From the NCBI GenBank assembly GCA_016711085.1, contig JADJTR010000005.1:124001-188000 (forward strand): a stretch of DNA of 64,000 bases. The letters are read 5' to 3'. Below, one piece after another: positions 17,538 through 25,953 of this stretch. Within the stretch, counting starts at the first letter, position 1, and each line of letters starts with the position of its first letter. The notes beneath the pieces are model-generated. The model made no database searches and was not told the DNA's origin. It saw only the letters and a program-made list of their open reading frames with translations. The position numbers and the translations under genes are program-made. This stretch comes from Phyllobacteriaceae bacterium (GTDB lineage: Bacteria > Pseudomonadota > Alphaproteobacteria > Rhizobiales > Rhizobiaceae).

Positions 17538-18488
17538 ATGAAATTCTCCAATGCCCACGATTCACGCTCGCGAACGACGCCGGTCCTTCTCGCGGCCAAT
17601 CCGTTGCACGGTCTCTGGCCGCATTCCACGCCGTCGCATCCGTTCACTTTCATGCCGGATCGCCATGGCGTCACGCCGGTCGGGCGATTGACGGCGCATT
17701 TCCTTTCCGACGGAAGGTTTCGCCCGCCCTTGGTCGTCGTATCCGAATTGGCCCTTGCGGCGGCGCTGGCCGAAACGGAGGCGTGCCGCGAACGCGGGGT
17801 GCGCCTGGTCGTCGTGCCGGCCGACAGTCGCAACGGCGTCTCCGCCGTGCTTTCTTCGATCATCGCAGGCGTCAGGGAAGAGCCGCTGGTGTTCGTGCCG
17901 GGTTCTTTGGAAATCCAGCCCGGCCGCGACGCCACCTCGCAATTTCATGCCGCGGCGCAGGCTGCCTCAAAATCGGGCAAGGCGGTCGCGTTCGTGCGCA
18001 AGGCCCGTTCGTCGGAACGGGAAATCTGCCTGGAAGCGGGCGATCGGCACGCCACGGGATTTCGCCAAGCATCGCGCGCGCTGCAGCCCGAAAGCGACGC
18101 CGGACAGGTCGCCGCGGAGATGGGGGCGTTGTTCGCCCTCGCCGGACCGGTCTCGATATGCGCCCGCCGCTTCCTCGAGATCGTCGGCCAAGTCCAGCCG
18201 ACCCTGTTGCAAGGATGCGCCAATGCGCTCGCCCTTGGCGAGCGCACCGGTTCGGTCATCAAACCTCATAACGGTTATTTGTCGCTCTTCACCGGCGCCG
18301 GCATCGCCGAAATCATGGCGGCGCGTCCGGAAACCGTCCTCCTGCATCCGGCCGGCGAATCGATGAAGGTCATACGCTCATGGCTCGATCTGCCAAACGA
18401 ACAGGCTTACGCGGCGGGCGGGTTGCGCCAAGGCAAATTGGATATCCTGCGTGGCGCAACCAATATCAAAGCCAACGTCAGTTCGTAA
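17538..18488 (+). CDS. Degenerate mannose-1-phosphate guanylyltransferase-like protein
   Basis: A 316-residue protein whose order of motifs follows ManC-type nucleotidyltransferases. The N-terminus reads TPVLLAANPLHGLWPHSTPS where ManC has the GGxGTRLWP loop. It is followed by PLVVVSE, LVVVPADSRN, FHAAAQAASKSGKAVAFVRK, FALAGPVSICARRFLEIV and HPAGESMKVIRSWLDL. The glycines and arginine of the nucleotide loop and the catalytic-lysine EKP motif are gone, so it is probably a non-catalytic relative. GGGGAAA before the ATG supports this start. It follows lpxXL on the same strand, so an envelope-polysaccharide role is possible. Its 3' end overlaps the convergent L,D-transpeptidase gene by 11 bases. 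Confidence 0.55.
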   Translation: MKFSNAHDSRSRTTPVLLAANPLHGLWPHSTPSHPFTFMPDRHGVTPVGRLTAHFLSDGRFRPPLVVVSELALAAALAETEACRERGVRLVVVPADSRNGVSAVLSSIIAGVREEPLVFVPGSLEIQPGRDATSQFHAAAQAASKSGKAVAFVRKARSSEREICLEAGDRHATGFRQASRALQPESDAGQVAAEMGALFALAGPVSICARRFLEIVGQVQPTLLQGCANALALGERTGSVIKPHNGYLSLFTGAGIAEIMAARPETVLLHPAGESMKVIRSWLDLPNEQAYAAGGLRQGKLDILRGATNIKANVSS

Positions 18489-18909
18489 TGACGATGCGGG
18501 TGTTTCCCGAGCCAACCTGCTTGATCATCGAAAACAGCTCCGCCGCATTGGACGGGTGCAGGCGCACGCAGCCATGCGAGGCGGGGCGTCCCAGCGCTTT
18601 GAGGTGATTGGTGCCGTGGATCGCGTAACCGCCGCGAAAGAAGACCGAGTGCGGCATCGGCGAATTGTCGTATTTGCGCGAATACCACATGCGCGCCATG
18701 CGTTGCGGGCGGTAGGTGCCGCGCGGCGTCGAATAGCCCTTGCGGGCCGTCGACACTTTCCAGTGATGAACCGGAAAGCCGTTTTTCGACACCGTCATCG
18801 TCTGGCTCGACACATCGATATGAGCGACCAGCGAGGCCGCGGAAGCGCCGGCCATCGTGGCGATCAACATTGCCGCGCCCGCGGCGGCTGCGAGGAACAG
18901 TTTTTTCAT
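18478..18909 (-). CDS. L,D-transpeptidase (YkuD domain), secreted
   Basis: A 143-residue protein with a signal peptide (MKKLFLAAAAGAAMLIATMAGASA) followed almost directly by a YkuD domain. The catalytic motif ASHGCVRLHPSNA is complete, with the upstream histidine in YAIHGTNHL. It should form 3-3 peptidoglycan crosslinks or attach proteins to peptidoglycan in the periplasm. The start is set by GAGG and the signal peptide. There are no extra domains, as in many short rhizobial L,D-transpeptidases. Confidence 0.88.
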   Translation of the reverse strand: MKKLFLAAAAGAAMLIATMAGASAASLVAHIDVSSQTMTVSKNGFPVHHWKVSTARKGYSTPRGTYRPQRMARMWYSRKYDNSPMPHSVFFRGGYAIHGTNHLKALGRPASHGCVRLHPSNAAELFSMIKQVGSGNTRIVITN

Positions 18910-19096
18910 TGCCTCAAACCCCTGTTTCGTTCGCCCCGAAACGTCTTCCCGGCTAGCCGCCGATACGCGGACTATGGCGGATATTTCATCCGATTTCACT
19001 AAAGGAAGCGGTTAACGCCTTCTGCGATTCACTTCACATCTCCGCGAACTGCGAAGGCCGCTTGCGCCGGACCGATGTTGCCTGTTCAATCCGGTC

Positions 19097-20374
19097 ATGC
19101 TCGCCAGCCTGTTTCAACGAATCGACTCCAAAACCGACGAACTTGTGGCGCTCGCTTGCGAATTGATCCGATTTCCCACGGTCAATCCGCCCGGCGATCA
19201 TTATCTCCCCTGCGTCGAGCATTTGGGCCGCCGGCTTGCCGGACGCGGTTTCGCCGTCGAATACCTGCGCGCCGAAGGAACGCCGGGCGACACCGACCGA
19301 TATCCACGCTGGAATGTCGTGGCGCGGCGGGACGGCGCAAAACCGGGGCCGTGCGTCCATTTCAATTCGCACATCGATGTCGTCGAGACCGGCGCCAACT
19401 GGACGGTGGATCCCTTCGCCGGCATCGTTCGCGACGGCCGGGTTTACGGACGCGGCGCCTGCGACATGAAGGGCGGACTCGCCGCTTCCGTCATCGCGGT
19501 CGAGGCTTTTCTGGAGGAATTTCCCGATTTTCGCGGCGCAATCGAGATCTCTGGCACGGCCGACGAGGAGTCCGGCGGCTTCGGCGGGGTCGCATGGCTT
19601 GCCGAACGCGGATATTTCTCGCCGCCCAGGGTAGATCACGTCATCATTCCCGAGCCGCTCAACAAGGATCGCATCTGCCTCGGACATCGCGGCGTCTGGT
19701 GGGGCGAGATCGAGACCAAGGGCCGAATCGCCCACGGCTCGATGCCCTTCCTCGGCGATTGCGCCGTGCGCCACATGGGGGCGCTGATCCACGCCTTTGA
19801 GAACGAACTCTTTCCCGAACTCGACAAACGCCGCTCGACCCATCCAATTGTTCCCGACGGCGCCAAGCGCTCGACGATGAACTTCAACGCCATCCACGGC
19901 GGCCAAAGCGATGACTGGACAGGCTTGCCGGCGCCGAACGTGCCGGACTCATGCCGGATGGTCGTCGATCGGCGTTTTATCCCGGAAGAAAGCCTCGCTG
20001 GCGTGAAAGCTGAAATTGCCGGCATACTTGACCGCCTGAAACGCTCACGGCCGGATTTCGACTACGAAGTAACGGACATCATGGCCTTCGAGCCGACGCT
20101 CACATCGCGCGACGCGCCGGTGGTCGTGGCGGTCGCCGAAGGCATCCGCGCCCTTTTCGACCGTGAGCCCGACTACATCCTTTCGCCCGGCACCTACGAT
20201 CAGAAACACATCGCCCGCATCGGCAAGCTTTATGATTGCATCGCCTATGGCCCGGGCATCCTCGATCTCGCCCACCAACCGGATGAATGGGTCGGCATCG
20301 CCGACATGGTCGACTCGGCCAAGGTGATGGCGCTAGCCCTCCACCGCCTGTTGTTTAAAAAAAGCCTTTCCTGA
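19097..20374 (+). CDS. M20 family deacylase (ArgE/DapE-like)
   Basis: A 425-residue zinc amidohydrolase of peptidase family M20. Metal ligands are readable: HFNSHIDVVETG, GRGACDMKGGLAASV, GTADEESGG, the glutamate in IIPEPLNKDR and a late histidine in LDLAHQPDEW. The lid domain starts near GEIETKGRIAHGSMPFLG. It hydrolyses an N-acyl amino acid or small amide; whether acetylornithine, succinyl-diaminopimelate or another substrate cannot be told. It lies directly upstream of a peptide-type ABC transporter on the same strand, so it may process an imported compound. Confidence 0.82.
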   Translation: MLASLFQRIDSKTDELVALACELIRFPTVNPPGDHYLPCVEHLGRRLAGRGFAVEYLRAEGTPGDTDRYPRWNVVARRDGAKPGPCVHFNSHIDVVETGANWTVDPFAGIVRDGRVYGRGACDMKGGLAASVIAVEAFLEEFPDFRGAIEISGTADEESGGFGGVAWLAERGYFSPPRVDHVIIPEPLNKDRICLGHRGVWWGEIETKGRIAHGSMPFLGDCAVRHMGALIHAFENELFPELDKRRSTHPIVPDGAKRSTMNFNAIHGGQSDDWTGLPAPNVPDSCRMVVDRRFIPEESLAGVKAEIAGILDRLKRSRPDFDYEVTDIMAFEPTLTSRDAPVVVAVAEGIRALFDREPDYILSPGTYDQKHIARIGKLYDCIAYGPGILDLAHQPDEWVGIADMVDSAKVMALALHRLLFKKSLS

Positions 20375-20383
20375 AAAAGGCTT
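20362..20383 (+). terminator. Stem-loop at the end of the M20 gene
   Basis: AAGCCTTT and AAAGGCTT form an 8-bp stem with a 6-base loop that includes the stop codon. There is no following T-run on the plus strand, so it may slow or process transcripts between this gene and the transporter operon rather than end them. Confidence 0.35.
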
Positions 20384-20457
20384 CGCCGCACAGTTCGCCG
20401 TTTACTCGCACGCAAATGTGCGCTTTCATTCGTCGCGCCATTCTCCGGGAGGTTCTC

Positions 20458-21933
20458 ATGAAAAAGACCATCGTCGCCGCTTCAGTTCTTTTCCTTGCCT
20501 CGAGCGCCGCCGCTTTCGCCGCGCGCGCCGATCTTGTCCTCGGCATGGTGCTGGAACCGCCGCATCTCGATCCGACCGCCGGCGCGGCCGCCGCGATCGA
20601 TGAGGTGGTCTATGCCAACGTGTTCGAGGGCCTCACCCGCATCGGCTCTAAGGGCGAGGTCTTGCCGGGCCTGGCCGAGAGCTGGACCGTCTCGGATGAC
20701 GGCAAGACCTACACCTTCAAGCTCCGCGCCGGCGTGAAATTCCATGACGGTTCGGATTGCGATTCCGCCGACGTGAAATTCTCGCTCGACCGCGCAATGG
20801 CCGAAAAGTCGACCAACGCGCAAAAAGGCCTGTTCGCCCAGATCGACAAGGTGGAGGCGCCCGACGCGGGAAGCGTGGTCATCGGCCTGAAGCAGCCGCA
20901 GGGCGAGTTCCTCTACAATTTGGGCTGGGGCGACGCTGTCATCGTCGCGCCGGAGACCGCCGAAACCAACAAGGACAAGCCGGTCGGCACCGGGCCGTTC
21001 AAATTCGACAACTGGGCCAAGGGCGCGCAGATCGTCATCGCCCGCAACGACGCCTATTGGGGCGAGAAGGCGGCGCTGGAAAAGGCGACCTTCCGCATCA
21101 TTCCGGACGCCGCCGCGGCGATTCCGGCGCTGCTGTCGGGCGATGTGCAGGCCTTCCCCAATGCACCGGCCGGCGATGCGCTGGCGCAGATCAAGGCCGA
21201 CAGCCGATTCAAGGTCGTCATCGGCGCGACCGAGGGCGAGACCATTCTGTCGACCAACAACAAGAAGGCGCCCTTCGACAACATCAAGGTGCGCCAGGCC
21301 ATCGCCCATGCGCTTGACCGCACCGAGATCATCGCGGCCGCCTCGAGCGGGCTCGGAACGCCGATCGGCTCGCATTTCTCGCCGGCGAACGCCGCCTATG
21401 TCGACCTGACCGGCACCTATCCGCACGATCTCGACAAGGCCAAGGCGCTGCTGAAGGAAGCCGGTCTCGAAAACGGCTTCAAGGCGACGCTGAAACTGCC
21501 CCCGGTCCCCTATGCCCGCGATGGCGGCCAGGTCATTGCCGCGCAACTGAAAAAGATCGGCATCGAACTCGAATTGATCCCGGTCGAATGGGCGCAGTGG
21601 CTTGAGCAGGTGTTCAAGGGCAAGGACTTCGACCTCACCATCGTTTCTCACACCGAACCGAACGACATCGGCATCTACGCCAACCACGACTATTACTTCC
21701 AATACGCCAACCCGGCGTTCGACAAGGTGATGGCCGACCTGACCGGCGCGACCGATCCGGCCAAACGCACCGAACTCCTGCAGGCGGCGCAGAAAATCCT
21801 CGCCGACGACGCGGTCAACGGCTTCCTTTTCGAACTGCCGAAGATCGGCGTCTGGGACGCCAAGGTCGAGGGCTTGTGGGAGAGTTCTCCGGTCCAGGCC
21901 AATGACCTGACCAAGGTGAAATGGGTGGATTGA
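20458..21933 (+). CDS. ABC transporter substrate-binding protein (peptide/opine family)
   Basis: A 491-residue family 5 extracellular binding protein with a signal peptide (MKKTIVAASVLFLASSAAAFA). The fold is shown by EPPHLDPTAGAAAAIDEVV, VYANVFEGLTRI, GLAESWTVSDDGKTYTFKLR, GTGPFKF and VRQAIAHALDRTEII. GGGAGG lies seven bases before the ATG. It delivers a ligand to the permease encoded next. Ligand type (dipeptide, opine or related) cannot be assigned. It is the first gene of a five-gene transporter operon of which dppC and dppF look damaged. Confidence 0.87.
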   Translation: MKKTIVAASVLFLASSAAAFAARADLVLGMVLEPPHLDPTAGAAAAIDEVVYANVFEGLTRIGSKGEVLPGLAESWTVSDDGKTYTFKLRAGVKFHDGSDCDSADVKFSLDRAMAEKSTNAQKGLFAQIDKVEAPDAGSVVIGLKQPQGEFLYNLGWGDAVIVAPETAETNKDKPVGTGPFKFDNWAKGAQIVIARNDAYWGEKAALEKATFRIIPDAAAAIPALLSGDVQAFPNAPAGDALAQIKADSRFKVVIGATEGETILSTNNKKAPFDNIKVRQAIAHALDRTEIIAAASSGLGTPIGSHFSPANAAYVDLTGTYPHDLDKAKALLKEAGLENGFKATLKLPPVPYARDGGQVIAAQLKKIGIELELIPVEWAQWLEQVFKGKDFDLTIVSHTEPNDIGIYANHDYYFQYANPAFDKVMADLTGATDPAKRTELLQAAQKILADDAVNGFLFELPKIGVWDAKVEGLWESSPVQANDLTKVKWVD

Positions 21934-21943
21934 CGATGCAGAC

Positions 21944-21969
21944 GGCGCGCGTCCGAAAGCACGCGCGCC
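21944..21969 (+). promoter_or_regulatory. Intra-operon stem-loop after the binding-protein gene
   Basis: GGCGCGCGT and ACGCGCGCC form a perfect 9-bp stem with an 8-base loop, followed by GCTTCTTT, in the 103-bp gap between the binding-protein and first permease genes. Such hairpins usually stabilise the upstream transcript or partly terminate, giving excess binding protein over permease. Confidence 0.5.
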
Positions 21970-22036
21970 GCTTCTTTGGCGAAAATACGATGACCCCCCT
22001 CTGGCCTCCTGAGCGAAAGCCGAAGGGCGGCCACGC

Positions 22037-22984
22037 ATGATCATCTGGCTCGCCCGCCGCGTCGTCACCTCGGCTCTGACCATGCTTGTCGCCTCGCTCG
22101 TCGTTTTCGCGGTGATGGAAATCCTGCCCGGCGACCCGGCGCATCTGATGCTCGGCATCAATGCCACGGACGACGCCATCGCCTCTCTGCGCGCCGAGCT
22201 TGGGCTCGACCGCGCCCTGGCCGTTCGCTACCTTGCCTGGCTCGGCGGCATGCTGACCGGCGATTTCGGCAAATCGTTCACCTATTCGGTGCCCGTGATC
22301 GATTTGGTGCGCGAGCGTCTCGTCGTTTCGCTGCCCCTCGCGGTTTTGGCGCTGGCGCTGTCGACCGCCATCGCGCTCCCCGTCGGCCTGTTCGCCGCCC
22401 GCCATCGCGGCCGCGCGCCCGACGCCATCGCCATGGGCGGCGCGCAATTGGGCGTCGCCATGCCGAATTTCTGGTTCGGCCTGATCCTCATGTACGTCTT
22501 CGCCGCCTGGCTGCGCCTCGTGCCGGCGGGCGGATTTCCCGGCTGGTCGGCAGGGCTGTGGCCAGGTCTGAAGGCGCTGATCCTGCCGGCGGTGGCGCTG
22601 GCGCTTCCCCAGGCGGCGATCCTCGCCCGCGTCGCCCGCTCCGCCCTGATCGACGTCATGGGCGAGGATTACATCCGCACCGCCCGCGCCAAGGGTCTGC
22701 CCGAAAACCTCGTCATGCGCCGCCACGCGCTGCGCAACGCGCTGATCCCGGTGCTGACCATTCTCGGCCTGCAATTCGCCTTTCTCGTCGCCGGAGCGGT
22801 GATCATCGAGAACGTCTTCTATTTACCCGGGCTCGGCCGCCTGGTTTTTCAGGCGATCAACGCGCTCGACCTGATCGTCGTGGAAAGCGTGGTGATGCTG
22901 CTCGTCGCCGCCGTCATCGTCGTCAATCTGCTTGTCGACATGTCTTACGCGATCGTCGATCCTCGCCTGAGGACGCAGGCATGA
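22037..22984 (+). CDS. ABC transporter permease (DppB type)
   Basis: A 315-residue inner-membrane permease with about six transmembrane helices, beginning IIWLARRVVTSALTMLVASL. The DppB hallmarks are LPGDPAHLMLG, the Walker-partner EAA loop (ARSALIDVMGEDYIRTARAK) and VFYLPGLGRL near the end. It pairs with the following DppC-type gene, whose ATG overlaps its stop. It imports the ligand of the upstream binding protein. Confidence 0.87.
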   Translation: MIIWLARRVVTSALTMLVASLVVFAVMEILPGDPAHLMLGINATDDAIASLRAELGLDRALAVRYLAWLGGMLTGDFGKSFTYSVPVIDLVRERLVVSLPLAVLALALSTAIALPVGLFAARHRGRAPDAIAMGGAQLGVAMPNFWFGLILMYVFAAWLRLVPAGGFPGWSAGLWPGLKALILPAVALALPQAAILARVARSALIDVMGEDYIRTARAKGLPENLVMRRHALRNALIPVLTILGLQFAFLVAGAVIIENVFYLPGLGRLVFQAINALDLIVVESVVMLLVAAVIVVNLLVDMSYAIVDPRLRTQA

Positions 22985-23816
22985 ACCCCGCCCTGCGCGG
23001 CGCCTTCACCAACCGTTCCTTCGCCATCGGCCTGGCGATCACGGCGCTGATCGTGGCGATGGCGCTCCTGTCCTTCCTCTCGGTTCCTTTCGACGTGACC
23101 GATCTGCCGGTCGCCAACAAGCTGAAGCCGCCTGGATCGCCACACCTGCTCGGCACCGATCATTTCGGCCGCGACATCCTGTCGATGATCATGGTCGGCA
23201 GCCGCAATTCCATCGCGGTCGCGTTCGTCGCCATCGGCGTCGGCATGGGCCTTGGCGTGCCGCTCGGCCTTTGGGCCGCCGCGCGGGCGGACTTGTCGAC
23301 GAGGCGCTGATGCGGCTCAACGATCTGGTTTTCGCCTTCCCGGCTTTGCTGTCGGCGCTGATGATCACCGCGATCTTCGGACCCGGCGCGGTCAACGCCA
23401 TCATCGCCATCGGCATTTTCAACATCCCGGTCTTCGCCCGTGTCGCCCGCGCCGGCGCACTGTCGCTGTGGCCGCGCGAATTCATCCTCGCCGCGCGCGC
23501 CGCCGGCAAGAACGCGACCGCTATCACCATCGAGCACATCCTGCCCAACATCGTGTCGCTGCTGTTGGTGCAGGGAACCATCCAGTTCGCCCTCGGCATC
23601 CTTGCCGAGGCCGGCCTCTCCTATGTCGGGCTTGGCGCGCAACCGCCCATGCCCTCCTGGGGCCGCATGCTGTTCGATGCGCAGACCCGCATGATCGTCG
23701 CTCCATGGATGGCGATCTTTCCCGGCCTCGCCATCATGATCACCGTGCTTGGCCTCAATTTGCTCGGCGACGGGTTGCGCGACCTGCTCGATCCGCGGCT
23801 GAGGGAGCGCCAATGA
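22981..23816 (+). pseudogene. ABC transporter permease (DppC type), frameshifted
   Basis: The N-terminal part (MNPALRGAFTNRSF, then LLGTDHFGRDILSMIMVGSR and GVPLGLWAAAR) and the C-terminal part (GGLVDEALMRLNDLVFAFPA, EFILAARAAGKNATA, GLSYVGLGAQPPMPSWG) are both normal DppC but lie in different frames. The break is within the G-run near position 23287; one added G restores GLWAAARGGLVDEAL. Either the gene is dead or the sequence has lost one G. All motifs on both sides are conserved, which favours a very recent event or a sequencing error. Confidence 0.82.
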
Positions 23817-24646
23817 CGCTCCTTTCCATCGAAAGCCTGTCGCTCGACATCGCCGGCCGGACGATCCTGAAGGATATCGATCTCGGGCTCGACAAGGGCG
23901 AGGTGCTGGGCGTCGTCGGCGAATCCGGTTCCGGCAAGTCGATGACGGCGCTTTCGGTCATGCGCCTGCTGCCGTGGAAGGCGCGCCTCAGCGGCCGGAT
24001 CCTGTTCGATGGCCGCGATCTGGTCGCGGCGAACGAAACCGACATGCAGAAATTGCGCGGCGACGATATCGGCATGGTTTTCCAGGAGCCGATGACGGCG
24101 CTGAACCCGGTCAAGACCATCGGCGAACAGGTGGCCGAGGGCATTCGCTGGCATCGCGGCGTCGGCCGCGCCGAGGCCGAGGTGCGCGCCCGCGCCATCC
24201 TCGACCGGGTTGGCCTGCCGGAAGCGAAATTCCCGTTGTCCCGCTTTCCCCATGAATTGTCGGGCGGCCAGCGCCAACGGGTCGTCATCGCCATTGCCTG
24301 CGCGCTCAAGCCGCGCCTGCTCATCGCCGACGAGCCGACGACGGCGCTGGACGTTGTGGTGCAGGCGCAGATCCTCGACCTTCTGAAGGATCTCGTCGCC
24401 GAAAACGGCATGGGCCTGATCCTGATTTCGCACGATCTCGCCGTTGTCGCCGACATGGCCGACCGCATCGCGGTGATGCGCCACGGCGAAGTGGTCGAGG
24501 CCGGCAAAGCGCTTGATGTGCTCGCCCGCCCGCAACATGCCTACACGGCGCGGCTAGCCGAGGCTTCGGCGCATGTGCCGGCCGCGCGCGCTTTGCAGCT
24601 TGCTGCGGGAAGTGATTCCGCCCCCTGGGAGGGGTCGGGGGTGTGA
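23813..24646 (+). CDS. ABC transporter ATP-binding protein (DppD type)
   Basis: A 277-residue ATPase with all motifs: Walker A GESGSGKS (36-43), Q-loop MVFQEPMTALNP, signature HELSGGQRQRVVIA, Walker B LLIADEPTTALD and H-loop SHDLAV. It overlaps the dppC stop (ATGA). The last residues (APWEGSGV) and the stop come from a half-copy of the palindromic element, replacing the usual DppD tail, and the GTG of the next gene lies in the same element. Confidence 0.87.
   Translation: MTLLSIESLSLDIAGRTILKDIDLGLDKGEVLGVVGESGSGKSMTALSVMRLLPWKARLSGRILFDGRDLVAANETDMQKLRGDDIGMVFQEPMTALNPVKTIGEQVAEGIRWHRGVGRAEAEVRARAILDRVGLPEAKFPLSRFPHELSGGQRQRVVIAIACALKPRLLIADEPTTALDVVVQAQILDLLKDLVAENGMGLILISHDLAVVADMADRIAVMRHGEVVEAGKALDVLARPQHAYTARLAEASAHVPAARALQLAAGSDSAPWEGSGV
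24620..24644. repeat. Half-copy of the palindromic element at the dppD-dppF junction
   Basis: A run of GCCCCCTGGGAGGGGTCGGG type followed by GGGTG matches one arm of the ~90-bp elements. The partner arm is missing. It provides the end of dppD and the GTG start of dppF. Confidence 0.5.
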
Positions 24647-25446
24647 ACAGCGGCTCCATCGGTACCAGGAACACGGAAACCCCCGTCCTCGATGTCCGCT
24701 CCGTCTCCCGCGACTATCCCGGCAAGCGCATCGGCCTTTTCTCCCGCGGTCCGGCCGCGCGCGCCGTCGACGAGGTCAGTTTCTCCATTCCGGCCGGCAA
24801 GTCGGTGGCGCTGGTCGGCCGTTCCGGCTGCGGCAAGTCCACGCTGGCGCGCATGATCCTCGCCCTCGACGGCGTCACCGCCGGCGACATCCTCATCGAC
24901 GGCGAATCGATCGCCGGTCGCCACGGCGAGGATTTGCGCCAAGCCCGCCGCGCCATGGGCATTGGCCTGGTCGCCGAGCCGCTGCATCTGCTCGATGAAA
25001 CCATCTCCGCCGATGAAAAACGCGAACGCGCCGCCGCCGCCCTTCACGAGGTAGGCCTGATACGGGACGATCTCGACAAATATCCGCACGAATTCTCCGG
25101 CGGCCAGCGCCAGCGCCTGTCAATCGCCAGGGCGTTGATCACGCGCCCCGATTTGATCGTCGCCGACGAACCGGTCTCGGCCCTCGACGTCTCCATCCGC
25201 GCCCAGATTCTCGACCTTTTCGCCGATCTGAACGCCCGTCTCGGCCTCGCCTATCTGTTCATCACCCATGATTTGCACGTCGCCCGCGCCATATCGGACG
25301 AAGTGCTGGTGATGTCGCACGGGAAAATCGTCGAGCGCGGCCGCACCGCCGATGTGCTGGCGCAACCGCGGTCCGAGGCGGGACGCGAACTGGTCGCCGC
25401 AGCTCCGGAGCTAGAACGCTCGCTCAGGCGGCGTGCGGTCCGATGA
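24643..25446 (+). CDS. ABC transporter ATP-binding protein (DppF type), Q-loop missing
   Basis: A 267-residue ATPase with Walker A GRSGCGKST (59-67), signature FSGGQRQRLSIARAL (151-165), Walker B LIVADEPVSALD and H-loop His209 in ITHDLHVA. Between them the text runs DLRQARRAMGIGLVAEPLHL. In this family a stretch of about 17 residues with the Q-loop glutamine (VFQDPxxSLNP) comes before VAEPL. It is absent here without a frame change. Loss of this glutamine should cripple ATP hydrolysis coupling. The GTG start overlaps the dppD stop. The 3' end overlaps the convergent TerB-like gene by 23 bases. Confidence 0.8.
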   Translation: MNSGSIGTRNTETPVLDVRSVSRDYPGKRIGLFSRGPAARAVDEVSFSIPAGKSVALVGRSGCGKSTLARMILALDGVTAGDILIDGESIAGRHGEDLRQARRAMGIGLVAEPLHLLDETISADEKRERAAAALHEVGLIRDDLDKYPHEFSGGQRQRLSIARALITRPDLIVADEPVSALDVSIRAQILDLFADLNARLGLAYLFITHDLHVARAISDEVLVMSHGKIVERGRTADVLAQPRSEAGRELVAAAPELERSLRRRAVR

Positions 25447-25858
25447 GGTCGCGCGGGTCGATGCCGAGAATCTCGCCGGCGCGCGCGATCAGCCGCACCT
25501 CGTGTTTGTCGATGACATGGTCGGCCTTGGCGATGGCGATCAGATGCCCGATCAGGGCCTTGCGCCGGTCTTCCGGCAATTCGCGAAACACGGCGGTGGC
25601 CTGCGCCCCGGTCGTCTCGTAGCCAAACTCCTCCAGATAACGCAGCGCCTCGTCGAAATCCTTGCCCACCAGGCCGAACGCTTCGGCGCAAATCCGCTTC
25701 AGCGCCGCCAATTCCTCGTCCTTCGCCACGCCGTCGGCGAGCACCAGCCGCGTCAGCAGCAGGATTCCCGCCGATTTGGAGGGATCCTGCACCACCTGTT
25801 TCACCGGATTGTCGCTCTGGAAAAGCGTCTTGAGCTTCGTCAGGAAACCGTTCGCCAT
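25424..25858 (-). CDS. TerB-like (tellurite-resistance family) helical protein
   Basis: A 144-residue all-helical protein of the TerB/DjlA-N type. Two acidic calcium-binding-like helices are visible: LLLTRLVLADGVAKDEELAA (near 33-52) and LIGHLIAIAKADHVIDKHEV (near 102-121). It is cytosolic and lacks a signal or membrane segment. TerB relatives bind metal and associate with membrane-stress systems, but no other ter gene is nearby, so the role is unknown. Confidence 0.7.
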   Translation of the reverse strand: MANGFLTKLKTLFQSDNPVKQVVQDPSKSAGILLLTRLVLADGVAKDEELAALKRICAEAFGLVGKDFDEALRYLEEFGYETTGAQATAVFRELPEDRRKALIGHLIAIAKADHVIDKHEVRLIARAGEILGIDPRDLIGPHAA

Positions 25859-25953
25859 GGCCCTGCCCTCCCCGAATCGCGCCTATCTTCGTCTTTTCTC
25901 CGCCGGCCGCAATGCGGCCTTGCGCCGACCGCCCGGCTGTGCTGCATGCGCCG

